Of a stretch of DNA of 64,000 bases, positions 7,394-15,097 are shown piece after piece. The stretch comes from MR-S7 sp000400995 (GTDB taxonomy: Bacteria; Pseudomonadota; Gammaproteobacteria; Burkholderiales; Burkholderiaceae_C), in NCBI RefSeq assembly GCF_045291395.1, contig NZ_CP152342.1, positions 4,402,001 through 4,466,000 of the forward strand, in the 5' to 3' direction. The notes beneath the pieces were generated by a model. The model searched no databases, had not been told where the DNA came from, and saw only the letters and a program-made list of their open reading frames with translations. Both the position numbers and the translations under genes were made by a program. Within the stretch, counting starts at the first letter, position 1. Each line of letters opens with the position of its first letter.

Positions 7394-8305
7394 TCAGCCG
7401 GATAGCGACCGCGCGGCGGCGGTGGTGAGCGCGTCGGCCAGTGCGTCGAGCACCTGCGACTCCAGGTTCCACGAGTGCCAGTAGAGCTGCACCGGCAGGC
7501 TGTGGCCGGGCGCCAGGTCGACGAGCCGGCCCTCGGCCAGCAGCGGCCGCGCGAGCAGCTCGGGCACCACGCTCACGCCCCAGCCGGCCACCACGGCGCG
7601 CACCTGGCCTTCGGAGCTGGGCACGAAGACGCGGCTGAGGGCCGCGCGCTTGAGGCCGAAGGTGCGCATGACGAATTCGGCCTGCATGTCGTCCTTGCGG
7701 TTGAAGGAGACGAAGGAGACGCTGCGGAAGTTGTGCGCCGTGAGCCCTTGCGGCAGGTGGCGGCGCGCCAGCCCGGGCGCGGCCACGGCCACGTAGCGCA
7801 TGGCGCCCAGGGGCACCACGCGGCAGCCGCGCAGCGCGTTCTTGAGCGTGGTCACGCAGCCCAGCACCTGGCCGGAGCGCAGCCATTCCTGGGTGAAGTC
7901 CTGGTCGTCCGCGATGATCTCCAGCGGCAGGCGCTGTCGCACCAGGTCGCCCAGGGCGTCCAGCGCCCAGGTGGCGATGCTGTCGGCGTTGATGGCGATG
8001 GCGATGCGCTCGTCCTCGCGCACGCCGCCGGGCGCGCTGGGCGCGAGGTCCTGCAGGTCGCGGTCCAGGTCGGCACGCAGCAGGCGCAGCTGCTTGGTGT
8101 GCTTGAGCAGCAGTTGCCCCGCGTTCGTGGGCCGCAGCGGGCGGCTGCGCACGATGAGCACCGAGCCCACCTGCGCCTCCAGCGCGCGCAGGCGCTGCGA
8201 CACGGCGGACTGGGTGATGTGCAGGCGCCGCGCGGCGCGCTCGAAGCCGCCCTCCTCGACGATGGCGGCCAGGCATTCCAAAGCGGCGGGATCGAAGGTG
8301 CTCAT
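7394..8305 (-). CDS. argP: LysR-family regulator, ArgP/LysG type
   Basis: A transcription factor of 303 residues. The N-terminal winged helix-turn-helix (FERAARRLHITQSAVSQRLRALEAQVG, residues about 21-47) has the ITQSAVSQRL recognition helix typical of the ArgP/LysG branch, which senses basic amino acids. The C-terminal effector domain ends with GWGVSVVPELL. In other bacteria this branch usually lies divergent from a LysE-type exporter; here it is divergent from dadA with 87 bases between, so control of D-amino-acid oxidation is a reasonable inference. The gene symbol reflects family resemblance only. Confidence 0.75.
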   Translation of the reverse strand: MSTFDPAALECLAAIVEEGGFERAARRLHITQSAVSQRLRALEAQVGSVLIVRSRPLRPTNAGQLLLKHTKQLRLLRADLDRDLQDLAPSAPGGVREDERIAIAINADSIATWALDALGDLVRQRLPLEIIADDQDFTQEWLRSGQVLGCVTTLKNALRGCRVVPLGAMRYVAVAAPGLARRHLPQGLTAHNFRSVSFVSFNRKDDMQAEFVMRTFGLKRAALSRVFVPSSEGQVRAVVAGWGVSVVPELLARPLLAEGRLVDLAPGHSLPVQLYWHSWNLESQVLDALADALTTAAARSLSG

Positions 8306-8392
8306 GGCCGTGGATTATTAGCGCAACTGATGTTTTTGGAGGAACGTTAATTACGCTTTTGTTTCCGCACGGCCCGCAGCACACTGCGCGCC
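8306..8392. promoter_or_regulatory. argP-like / dadA divergent control region
   Basis: This 87-base spacer is clearly more AT-rich than its surroundings (GGATTATTAGCG ... GTTAATTACGC) and must carry both promoters. LysR proteins normally bind such divergent spacers at T-N11-A motifs, and TTAATTA offers dyad symmetry near the dadA side. No single promoter can be assigned with confidence. Confidence 0.4.
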
Positions 8393-9742
8393 ATGAACAC
8401 CATCGTCCTGGGCGCCGGCATCATCGGCATTTCCACCGCCTGGCATCTGCGCGAGCGCGGGCATGAAGTCACCGTCATCGACCGCCAGCCCGGTGCGGCG
8501 CTGGAGACCAGCTTCGCCAACGCGGCGCAGATCTCGGTGAGCTATTGCGAGCCCTGGGCCAACCGCTCGGCGCCGTGGAAGGCGCTCAAGTGGATGTTCG
8601 ACAAGGAAGCGCCGCTGCTCTTTCGCCCCCGGATGGACTGGGACCAGTGGCGCTGGTGCCTGCGGTTCCTGGCGCAATGCAACGATGCGGCCTTCGCGCG
8701 CAACGTGCAGCAGATCGTGGCGCTGGGCGCCTACAGCCACGCCGCGCTCAAGGACATGGTGCGCGCCACGGGCATCGAGTACCACCGGCTGGAGCGCGGC
8801 ATCGCCCACTTCTACACCGACCAGAAATCCTTCGACGACGCGGGCCACGCCGTGGAGCTGATGCGCCGCTTCGGCGTGCAGCGGCGCATCGTCAGCAAGG
8901 ACGAGCTGCTCCAGATCGAACCCGCATTCCGCGCCTACGGCGACCGCATCACCGGCGGCACCTACACCAGCACCGACGAGAGCGGCGACGCGCGCGTGTT
9001 CACCCAGCAGCTCGCGCAGCGCTGCGCCGAGCGCGGCGTGCGCTTCCTCTACGGCCACGACGTGCTGCGCCTGAACCGCGTGGGGGATGCTATCGAATCG
9101 GTAGCTGTTCGCGCTCGCGGGACAAGCGCTGGAGGCCAAAAAGACCAGATATTGAAGGCCGACGCCGTCGTCGTCGCCTGCGGCAGCTACAGCGCGCCGC
9201 TGCTGCGCACCGTGGGCGTCGACCTGCCCATCTACCCCGGCAAGGGCTACAGCGCCACCTTCCCTCTTCTGAAGCCCGAGGGCGCGCCCATGGTCTCCAC
9301 CATCGACGACGGCAAGAAGATCGCCATGAGCCGCCTGGGCGGCTTCCTGCGCGTGGCGGGCACCATCGAGCTGGGCGGCTGGGACCTGTCGCTGGACAGC
9401 CCCCTGGCCCGCGCGCGCTGCCACATGCTGTCGCGCCGCATCGAGCAGATCCTGCCCGGCGTATGCGACACGCGCACGCCCGAGGAAGGCGGCAACCCGC
9501 AGTACTGGACCGGCCTGCGCCCGGCCACGCCCACCAACATCCCCTTCATCGGCCGCACGCGCCTGGGCGGCCTGTGGGTGAACGCGGGCCACGGCACGCT
9601 GGGCTGGACGCACGGCGCAGGCTCGGGCAAGGCCATGGCCGAGCTGATCAGCGGCGAGCGGCCGGCGATGGATTTCCGGTTCCTGGGCGACGGCGCGGCC
9701 CGTCAGGGCGCCAATCCTCTTTCGATAGCAGCTCGCGCTTGA
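8393..9742 (+). CDS. dadA: D-amino acid dehydrogenase small subunit
   Basis: An FAD enzyme that oxidatively deaminates D-amino acids such as D-alanine to 2-oxo acids at the membrane, feeding electrons to quinone. The N-terminal dinucleotide fold is clear (IVLGAGIIGISTAWHL, glycines at residues 7-12), as is the DadA signature SFANAAQISVSYCEPWA. The C-terminus has GLRPATPTNIPFIGRT and NAGHGTLGWTHGAGSG. At 449 residues it is somewhat longer than usual. The excess is explained by two hairpin repeats: one inserted in frame at residues about 237-250 (VAVRARGTSAGGQK) and one supplying the last residues LSIAARA and the stop codon. The gene is divergent from an ArgP-like regulator. Confidence 0.88.
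   Translation: MNTIVLGAGIIGISTAWHLRERGHEVTVIDRQPGAALETSFANAAQISVSYCEPWANRSAPWKALKWMFDKEAPLLFRPRMDWDQWRWCLRFLAQCNDAAFARNVQQIVALGAYSHAALKDMVRATGIEYHRLERGIAHFYTDQKSFDDAGHAVELMRRFGVQRRIVSKDELLQIEPAFRAYGDRITGGTYTSTDESGDARVFTQQLAQRCAERGVRFLYGHDVLRLNRVGDAIESVAVRARGTSAGGQKDQILKADAVVVACGSYSAPLLRTVGVDLPIYPGKGYSATFPLLKPEGAPMVSTIDDGKKIAMSRLGGFLRVAGTIELGGWDLSLDSPLARARCHMLSRRIEQILPGVCDTRTPEEGGNPQYWTGLRPATPTNIPFIGRTRLGGLWVNAGHGTLGWTHGAGSGKAMAELISGERPAMDFRFLGDGAARQGANPLSIAARA
9101..9146 (+). repeat. Dispersed hairpin repeat, copy 5 (in-frame inside dadA)
   Basis: Forward copy inside the dadA reading frame: GTAGCTGTTC, GCGCTCG ... ACAAGCGCT, GGAGGCC, then AAAAA instead of T's. It is translated as about 14 extra residues in a variable part of the FAD domain, and the frame is kept. 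Loss of the T-tract should stop it acting as a terminator. Confidence 0.8.
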
Positions 9743-9768
9743 TGGGCGGGCGCTAGCGCCCGTTTTGA
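9722..9768 (+). repeat. Dispersed hairpin repeat, copy 6, overlapping the dadA stop codon
   Basis: Forward copy beginning CGATAGCAGCTCGCGCTTGATG. Its first half encodes the final residues and TGA stop of DadA; its second half forms the terminator at 9747-9766. Confidence 0.75.
9747..9766 (+). terminator. Intrinsic terminator after dadA
   Basis: A perfect 16-base palindrome, CGGGCGCTAGCGCCCG (9747-9762), is followed directly by TTTT. It lies between the dadA stop and the end of the convergent hydrolase gene, and is formed from hairpin repeat copy 6. Confidence 0.75.
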
Positions 9769-9775
9769 CCCCTCA

Positions 9776-10558
9776 TCAGTGCAGCACGCGCCCCGGCTGG
9801 GCCAGGAAGTCCAGCAGCGCGCCCTCGAAGGCCTCGGGGTTCTCGAGCTGCGGCCAATGGCCCACGCCGGGCAGCATCACAGCGCGCGCATCGGGCAGCA
9901 CGTGGGCCAGGGCCAGCAGGGCCTCGGGCGGCGTGCAGCGGTCCAGAGCGCCGCCCACCAGCAGCGTGGGCACATGCAATTGCGCCAGCGCGGACGCACT
10001 GCGCGCGAATTCCGGCAGCGCCTGCAGCGCGCGGCGGTAGGTGGCCGGGTGCACGCGGCCCATGGCGTGGTGCACCAGCCGCAGCCCTTCGGGCAGCGCG
10101 GCCGGGCCGGCATCGCGCGGCACGATGCGCTCGGCGATGCGTGCCATGTCCAGCCCTTCGCCCAGCGCTGCCAGGCGCGGCGCCACCCAGGCGGCGGTGG
10201 CGGCCGCATCCAGCGCCGGGCCGCCCGCGCAGAGCGCGAGACGCTGCACGCGCTCAGGCGCGCGCAGCGCCACCTCCAGTGCCAGCATGGCGCCCAGGCC
10301 ATGGCCCACGAGCGTCACCGCGCCGCACTGCAGCGCGTCGAGCAGCAGCAGGCAGCGCTGGGCCAGGCCCTTGAAGCCGTAGGGCTCCACCGGCGCGCTG
10401 CGACCGTAGCCCGGCATGTCCCAGGCCACGGCGCGGTAGCCGGCGCAGGCCAGGGTTTCGAGCTGGGGCGCGAAGCTGAGGTGGTCGCCGTCGGCGTCGT
10501 GCAGCAGCACGACGGTGGGGCCGGAGCCCAGGAGGGAAAAGCTGGGAAGAAGAGACAT
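9776..10558 (-). CDS. Alpha/beta-fold hydrolase homologue lacking the nucleophilic serine
   Basis: A 260-residue protein with the alpha/beta-hydrolase layout of the enol-lactonase/C-C hydrolase group: VVLLHDADGD (usual HG oxyanion position), AWDMPGYGRSAP, the nucleophile elbow, GALDRCTPPEALL carrying the acid, and GVGHWPQLENPE carrying the histidine. The elbow reads VGHGLGAM (residues about 91-98) where the family has G-H-S-x-G, so serine is replaced by glycine while Asp and His remain. It is therefore either a dead homologue or a protein using another chemistry. Start at ATG 10558. It ends 10 bases from the dadA terminator and is convergent with dadA. Confidence 0.8.
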   Translation of the reverse strand: MSLLPSFSLLGSGPTVVLLHDADGDHLSFAPQLETLACAGYRAVAWDMPGYGRSAPVEPYGFKGLAQRCLLLLDALQCGAVTLVGHGLGAMLALEVALRAPERVQRLALCAGGPALDAAATAAWVAPRLAALGEGLDMARIAERIVPRDAGPAALPEGLRLVHHAMGRVHPATYRRALQALPEFARSASALAQLHVPTLLVGGALDRCTPPEALLALAHVLPDARAVMLPGVGHWPQLENPEAFEGALLDFLAQPGRVLH

Positions 10559-10664
10559 GGAAGCGCCTGGGGCCGTGCGGCCGGGGCCGCTGCAGGCTTG
10601 CGCCCGCCAGCCGATAATAGCCCTCCCTTCGCCCGCTCCGGAGCGCGCCGCGCTCCGTGCCTCA

Positions 10665-11228
10665 GTGAACAGCCTGCCTTCTCGCCCTGACACCGACCCC
10701 CCGACCGCCTTCTCTTCGCGCGAATTTCGCAGCGCGCTGGGCATGTTCGCCACGGGCGTGACCATCGTCACCGCACGCGGCGCGGGCGGTGAGCTGGTGG
10801 GCATGACGGCCAATTCGTTCAATTCCGTCTCGCTCGACCCGCCGCTGGTGCTGTGGAGCCTGGCGCACAAGGCCTCGTCGCTGCAGGCGTTCGCCACCGC
10901 CACGCACTACGCGATCAACGTGCTGGCGGTGGAGCAGCGCGCACTGGCCGAGCGCTTCGCCACGCGCGGCATCGACCGCTGGGCGGGCGTCGCACACCGC
11001 CCGGGCCTGCACGGCGCGCCGGTGCTCGAAGGGGCAGCGGCGGTGTTCGAGTGCGCCAACCGCAGCCAGTACGTGGAGGGCGACCACACGATCTTCGTGG
11101 GGTTGGTGGAGCGTTGCGCGCACCTGGGCGGCGCGGCGCCGCTGCTCTACCACGGCGGGATGTTCTATACCGAGCACCCGCTGGGCACGCTGTCGGACAC
11201 GGCAGTGCCTGACATGCCCGCGTCCTAA
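10665..11228 (+). CDS. Flavin reductase domain (RutF/HpaC-like) protein
   Basis: A 187-residue FMN-binding split-barrel protein of the NAD(P)H:flavin reductase family, which supplies reduced flavin to a partner monooxygenase. Diagnostic segments are FRSALGMFATGVTIVTA, GMTANSFNSVSLDPPLVLWSL, YAINVLA and DHTIFVGLVE. The GTG at 10665 is chosen because conserved sequence begins about 20 residues later and the upstream open frame (to 10515) runs through the divergent hydrolase promoter. No monooxygenase is adjacent, so the partner is unknown. Confidence 0.8.
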   Translation: MNSLPSRPDTDPPTAFSSREFRSALGMFATGVTIVTARGAGGELVGMTANSFNSVSLDPPLVLWSLAHKASSLQAFATATHYAINVLAVEQRALAERFATRGIDRWAGVAHRPGLHGAPVLEGAAAVFECANRSQYVEGDHTIFVGLVERCAHLGGAAPLLYHGGMFYTEHPLGTLSDTAVPDMPAS

Positions 11229-11317
11229 AAGCCCAGGCTCGCTTCTCCTACAGACAGGGCGGCTGGCGGGCCGCTCAATGGAGGCTTCCCGCAACGTCAA
11301 TGCACAAGGAGCCTCAC

Positions 11318-11800
11318 ATGAACAGCCCCAAGGACACTCTCAACCGCGATCCCCTCACCGGTGCGCCGGGAGCGCATCCCATCGGAACGGGCATCGGCGC
11401 CGCCGGCGGCGCGGTCACAGGCGCAGCGGCCGGCGCGCTGGGCGGCCCCATCGGGGCGGCGGCAGGCGCCGTCGTCGGCGCGGTGATCGGCGGGCTGGCC
11501 GGCAAGGGCGCGGCCGAGGCGGTCAACCCCACGGTGGAAGAAGCGCACTGGCGCGAGGCCTATGTGCGCGAGCCGTACTACTCCCCGGATTACGCCTATG
11601 AGGACTACGCCCCCGCGTACCGTGCGGGCTGGGAAGCCCGTGCGGCCGGCAGCGACTGGGATGCCGCGCGCGCGCAATGGGCCCGCAGGTGGGACGCCGA
11701 GCATGCCGAGGGCCGGCTCAAGTGGGAAAAGGCCCAGCCGGCATTCAAGGCCGCCTGGGACCGGGCCAACCGCAGCTACGTCCAGGAAACGGGCTACTGA
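11318..11800 (+). CDS. Glycine-zipper protein of unknown function
   Basis: A 160-residue protein preceded by an AAGGAG site six bases before ATG 11318; an ATG at 11300 is less well placed. Residues about 20-65 are a glycine/alanine zipper (IGTGIGAAGGAVTGAAAGAL ... GAVIGGLAGKGAAE) of the kind that forms membrane-associated helical hairpins. The C-terminal half is hydrophilic and aromatic (HWREAYVREPYYSPDYAYEDYAPAYRAGWEA). No signal peptide is seen. Related proteins occur in many betaproteobacteria as stress-associated hypotheticals, but no function can be assigned. Confidence 0.7.
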   Translation: MNSPKDTLNRDPLTGAPGAHPIGTGIGAAGGAVTGAAAGALGGPIGAAAGAVVGAVIGGLAGKGAAEAVNPTVEEAHWREAYVREPYYSPDYAYEDYAPAYRAGWEARAAGSDWDAARAQWARRWDAEHAEGRLKWEKAQPAFKAAWDRANRSYVQETGY

Positions 11801-11814
11801 CTCCGAACCCGTGG

Positions 11815-12633
11815 TTATGGCGCCGCGCCGGTGGTCTTGATCCATTCCACCATCGCGTCGTAGGCGGCGCGGGGCGTCTCCAGGTGGCCGCCAGGCACTT
11901 CCAGGTAGCGATTGCGGGAGTTGGCGGGCAGCTTGTCCACCAGGTAGGCACGGATACGGCCGAACAGCGGGTCTTTCTCGCCCACGGCCGTGAAGACAGG
12001 CAGGCTGGCGGGCAAGCGCGGTGCGGTGACGGACATCTCGGCATCGCCCGCCGGGTCGAAGTACGACTGGAAGTTGGCCGCCGTGGTGATCAAGGGTTGC
12101 TGGCGGCCCTGGTTGATATCGATGAAGCGCTCGCGCTCGCCGCCCTTGCCTGCGGCCACCAGCTCGCGCGCCTTCACGATGCTGTCATGAACGGCCGACA
12201 GGCCCGGCAGGGTGTCGTACAGCAACGGTACATGTCCGGGCGCCAGCAGCACCAGCGCCTGCACGTCGCCGCCACGAACCGCATGGCCCATGGCGGCAGG
12301 CACGCCCATGCTGTGGCCCATGAGCACGATGCGCGTAGCGCCCTGCTCGCGCAGCGCACGCACGTGGCCCGCGATCTCCTGCATGGCCTGGTCCCAGTTG
12401 CCGTCGAGGTAGCGCGTGCGCGACCACGGCATGTCGGGCAGCCGCACCAGCCAGCCCTCGCCCTCGAAGCGGGTCTTGAGCGGCGAGAAGTTCGGGTCGT
12501 TCGGGTTGCCCGGGCTCTTGCCGTGCAGCATGAGGATGCCGACGCGCTCTTGCGCCAGGGCGGATGGGGGCATCAGGGCGGCGCACAGGCCCGCCAGGGC
12601 GAGCGCGCAGCAGGCGCGGCGTGTCAGGGTCAT
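11815..12633 (-). CDS. Secreted alpha/beta hydrolase
   Basis: A 272-residue protein with a signal peptide (MTLTRRACCALALAGLCAAL ... ALAQ) and an intact alpha/beta-hydrolase core: VGILMLHGKSPG, then VLMGHSMGVPAAMGHA with the Ser nucleophile, GEKDPLFG with the acid and VPGGHLETP with the histidine. Periplasmic location is inferred. A strong GGAGGAGAC site precedes ATG 12633. It is downstream of nothing obvious and ends 14 bases from the convergent glycine-zipper gene. Substrate is unknown; an esterase or lipase-like role is possible. Confidence 0.78.
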   Translation of the reverse strand: MTLTRRACCALALAGLCAALMPPSALAQERVGILMLHGKSPGNPNDPNFSPLKTRFEGEGWLVRLPDMPWSRTRYLDGNWDQAMQEIAGHVRALREQGATRIVLMGHSMGVPAAMGHAVRGGDVQALVLLAPGHVPLLYDTLPGLSAVHDSIVKARELVAAGKGGERERFIDINQGRQQPLITTAANFQSYFDPAGDAEMSVTAPRLPASLPVFTAVGEKDPLFGRIRAYLVDKLPANSRNRYLEVPGGHLETPRAAYDAMVEWIKTTGAAP

Positions 12634-12695
12634 GTCTCCTCCGGGGTTGGGAGCGCCATTCTTGGCGCCCGGCCCCACCGCCGTCCAGAGGAGTT

Positions 12696-12959
12696 TTACT
12701 TGACCGCCTCGGGCAGTTCGATCTTCACTTCGAGCACCTCCAGGTCGTCCTGGCGCTCGAAGTGCACCTTGAGGTCTTCGGCGTTGATCTTCACGTACTT
12801 GGAGATCACGGCCACCAGCTCGCGCTGCAGCGCGGGCAGGTAGTCGGGCTGGCCCGCGTTGCGGCCGCTGCGCTCGTGGGCCAGGATGATCTGCAGGCGC
12901 TCCTTGGCCACCGTAGCGGTTTTCTTCTTCTCGCCGAGCAGGAAAGACAGCAGGGACAT
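12696..12959 (-). CDS. minE: Cell division topological specificity factor MinE
   Basis: MinE, 87 residues, the usual length. It releases MinD from the membrane and drives the pole-to-pole oscillation that keeps the division ring at mid-cell. The anti-MinCD region (ATVAKERLQIILAHERS, residues about 15-31) and the topological-specificity domain (PALQRELVAVISKYVKI ... VKIELPE) are intact. It lies 6 bases downstream of minD, last gene of minC-minD-minE. Confidence 0.95.
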   Translation of the reverse strand: MSLLSFLLGEKKKTATVAKERLQIILAHERSGRNAGQPDYLPALQRELVAVISKYVKINAEDLKVHFERQDDLEVLEVKIELPEAVK

Positions 12960-12965
12960 GGCCGC

Positions 12966-13781
12966 TTACCTCCCGCCGAAGATGCGCTTGAAGAAGCCGG
13001 GCTTGACCGCCTCGATGAAGCGCAAAGGCTTGTCCTCGCCAAGGAAGCGCGCCACCACGTCCTTGTAGGCTTCCGACACGTCGGTGCCCGCGAGGTGGAT
13101 GGCGGGCAGGCCCTGGTTCGAGGCCTGCAGCACGCTTTCGGACTCGGGAATCACGCCGATGAGCTTGATGCGCAGGATGTCCTGGATGTCTTCCAGGCTC
13201 AGCATCTGGCCGTCCTCCACGCGGTTGGGGTTGTAGCGCGTGATGAGCAGGTGCTCCTTGATGGGCTCCTTGCCCTCGATGGCCCGCTTGGTCTTGCTGC
13301 CGAGCATGCCCAGGATGCGGTCGGAGTCGCGCACCGAGGACACTTCCGGGTTCGTGACCAGCAGCGCCTCGTCGGCGAAGTGCATGGCCATGAGGGCGCC
13401 GCTCTCGATGCCCGCGGGGGAGTCGCAGACGATGTAGTCGAAGCCCATCTCGGCCAGGTCCTTGAGCACCTTCTCCACGCCATCCAGCTTCAGCGCGTCC
13501 TTGTCACGCGTCTGGCTGGCGGCCAGCACGAACAGGTTCTCGCACTGCTTGTCCTTGATGAGGGCCTGGTTCAGGTTGGCCTCGCCCTGGATCACGTTGA
13601 TGAGGTCGTACACCACGCGGCGCTCGCAGCCCATGATGAGGTCCAGGTTGCGCAGGCCGACATCGAAGTCGATCACGGCGGTCTTGTAGCCGGCGAGCGC
13701 CAGGCCCGATGCGAAGGCGGCACTGGTGGTGGTCTTGCCCACGCCACCCTTGCCGGAGGTCACGACGACGATTTTGGCCAT
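12966..13781 (-). CDS. minD: Septum site-determining ATPase MinD
   Basis: MinD, 271 residues, a membrane-cycling ATPase that recruits MinC and is regulated by MinE. The deviant Walker A motif is present (VTSGKGGVGKTTTSAAFASG, residues about 7-26), with switch segments DFDVGLRNLDLIMG and DSPAGIESGA. The C-terminal amphipathic membrane-targeting helix is the family's usual GFFKRIFGGR. It sits between minC (28 bases) and minE (6 bases). Confidence 0.96.
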   Translation of the reverse strand: MAKIVVVTSGKGGVGKTTTSAAFASGLALAGYKTAVIDFDVGLRNLDLIMGCERRVVYDLINVIQGEANLNQALIKDKQCENLFVLAASQTRDKDALKLDGVEKVLKDLAEMGFDYIVCDSPAGIESGALMAMHFADEALLVTNPEVSSVRDSDRILGMLGSKTKRAIEGKEPIKEHLLITRYNPNRVEDGQMLSLEDIQDILRIKLIGVIPESESVLQASNQGLPAIHLAGTDVSEAYKDVVARFLGEDKPLRFIEAVKPGFFKRIFGGR

Positions 13782-13809
13782 GTGTGCGGTTTCCTTGCGT
13801 TAGTTCTTT

Positions 13810-14547
13810 TCAAAGCGGTTCGATGAGCAGCTTCTCGCCGTCCAGCCGCACTTGCGCGGGCTTGCCGCGCACGTTGTCGGGCAGTTCGGTCTCGGTGGTG
13901 CGGTAGATGCCGGCCACGGACACGAGCTGCGGCTCCAGGCAGGTGCTGAAGATGCGGGCGCTGGTGTCGCCGCGCGCGCCGGCGATGGCGCGGCCGCGCA
14001 GCGGCGCGTAGACGTGGATGTTGCCGTCGGCGATCACTTCGGCGCCGAAGCTCACCACGGCCATCACCACCAGGTCCGCGCCGCGCGCATACACCTGCTG
14101 GCCGGAACGCAGCGGCTTGTCCACCACCACCGTGCCGGGCGCAGGAACGGGCACTTCGACCTGCACTTCGCGGACGATTTCGCGCATCGCCTCACGCGGC
14201 TGCGCACGCGCCGGGGCCACATCGGGTGCGGCGATCAGGCCCGCAGCGTGGGCCGCCTGCATCTGCTCGGCGCTGCCGCCGCGCACGGCCACGGGCTGGG
14301 TGCGCAGGCCGCGCAGCGCCTGCACCAGCGCGGCAAAGTCGATAGGCCGCGCCTCGCCCTGCACGGCCGTCAGGTCGAGCAGCACGGGGTCGTTGTCGAA
14401 AAATTCGGGATCGTCGGCCACGCGGGCCGCCAGGTCGGAGGCGATGGCGGCGGCGTCGGTGGTCTTGAGCACGACGGCCACCACGGGCAACTGCGCGCTC
14501 TTGAGGTCTAGATGGGTGCGGGTGGTGCCCGCCGTATCAACGGCCAT
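13810..14547 (-). CDS. minC: Septum site-determining protein MinC
   Basis: MinC, 245 residues, the FtsZ inhibitor of the Min system. The N-terminal FtsZ-interacting domain begins LDLKSAQLPVVAVVLKTTDAA. A Pro/Ala-rich linker follows (APDVAPARAQ). The C-terminal beta-helix, which dimerises and binds MinD, contains RSGQQVYARGADLVVM, GAEVIADGNIHVYAPLRGRA and ISTCLEPQLVSVAG-type segments. First gene of the minCDE operon. A truncated relative of its N-terminal domain lies just upstream at 14650-14865. Confidence 0.95.
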   Translation of the reverse strand: MAVDTAGTTRTHLDLKSAQLPVVAVVLKTTDAAAIASDLAARVADDPEFFDNDPVLLDLTAVQGEARPIDFAALVQALRGLRTQPVAVRGGSAEQMQAAHAAGLIAAPDVAPARAQPREAMREIVREVQVEVPVPAPGTVVVDKPLRSGQQVYARGADLVVMAVVSFGAEVIADGNIHVYAPLRGRAIAGARGDTSARIFSTCLEPQLVSVAGIYRTTETELPDNVRGKPAQVRLDGEKLLIEPL

Positions 14548-14589
14548 GAAGCAATGCGGTGGAGAAAGGGCCGCGCCAGCGGCGCCAAA

Positions 14590-14612
14590 GCCGCGAAGTG
14601 TACCCGCGCCAT
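14590..14612 (-). promoter_or_regulatory. Upstream element shared by minC and the minC'-pssA' mini-ORF
   Basis: GCGAAGTGTACC lies about 45 bases upstream of the minC start and recurs at 14898-14912 about 35 bases upstream of the mini-ORF start. Both are followed by a CCTTCTCCACC-like stretch before the ATG. This conserved 5' region was probably duplicated with the gene and may carry the minC promoter. Confidence 0.45.
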
Positions 14613-14649
14613 GCGCCGGGACTGCTTCAGGAAGTGTCTGCGCCGGGGG

Positions 14650-14865
14650 TCAGAATTTCGGGAGGCGGATGCGGCTGATCATCAGCGAGCCCGACAGCGC
14701 GAACAGCAGCACCGGCATCTGCGCGGGACTGCCGCCGCGCACGGCCACCAGGGCGGCAAAGTCGATGGCGGCGTCGGAGGTCTTGAGCACCACGGCCACC
14801 ACGGGCAGCGAGGCGCTCTTGAGGTCAAAGCTGGTGCGGGCCTGGGCCGCCATCGTAAGGGCCAT
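14650..14865 (-). pseudogene. Chimeric minC'-pssA' mini-ORF
   Basis: A 71-codon open frame from ATG 14865. Residues about 13-32 (LKSASLPVVAVVLKTSDAA) match the MinC N-terminus (LKSAQLPVVAVVLKTTDAA). Two blocks are then missing relative to MinC, each an exact number of codons, leaving IDFAALV and AVRGGSPAQM. The last 20 residues switch to the C-terminus of PssA: LLFALSGSLMISRIRLPKF against LLFAVSGSLMISRIKIPKL at 16659. The frame is open throughout. It is best read as a decayed duplicate joined to pssA, but a translated short protein cannot be excluded. Confidence 0.75.
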
Positions 14866-15097
14866 GGAGGAGGGTGGAGAAGGGGGCTCGGAAACCCGCG
14901 AAGTGTACCGTGCTGCTCCCTGAGTCTTGAGCGCAGACCTGACCTTCCTTGAACGGCACTGCAAATTCGAATCGACGATGTTTTAATCGCTGGGCGCACC
15001 ACGGCCCCCCCACAGACTGCGGGCGCATCACTCGTTTTAAAGAAAGATGTGTCAGATGCCTTCCATTGCCGGTTTACTCCCCGCGCCATGGCGCGCC

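Noticed and set aside
6708..8384. Single 558-codon minus-strand fusion of LysR-region and TetR frames
   Set aside because: The upstream part is antisense-phase noise across the real LysR gene; the TetR family begins at MRRMNLPQ (7355).
9101..9146. Possible riboswitch or attenuator in the dadA insert
   Set aside because: It is one copy of a dispersed repeat found at many unrelated genes and lies inside the coding sequence.
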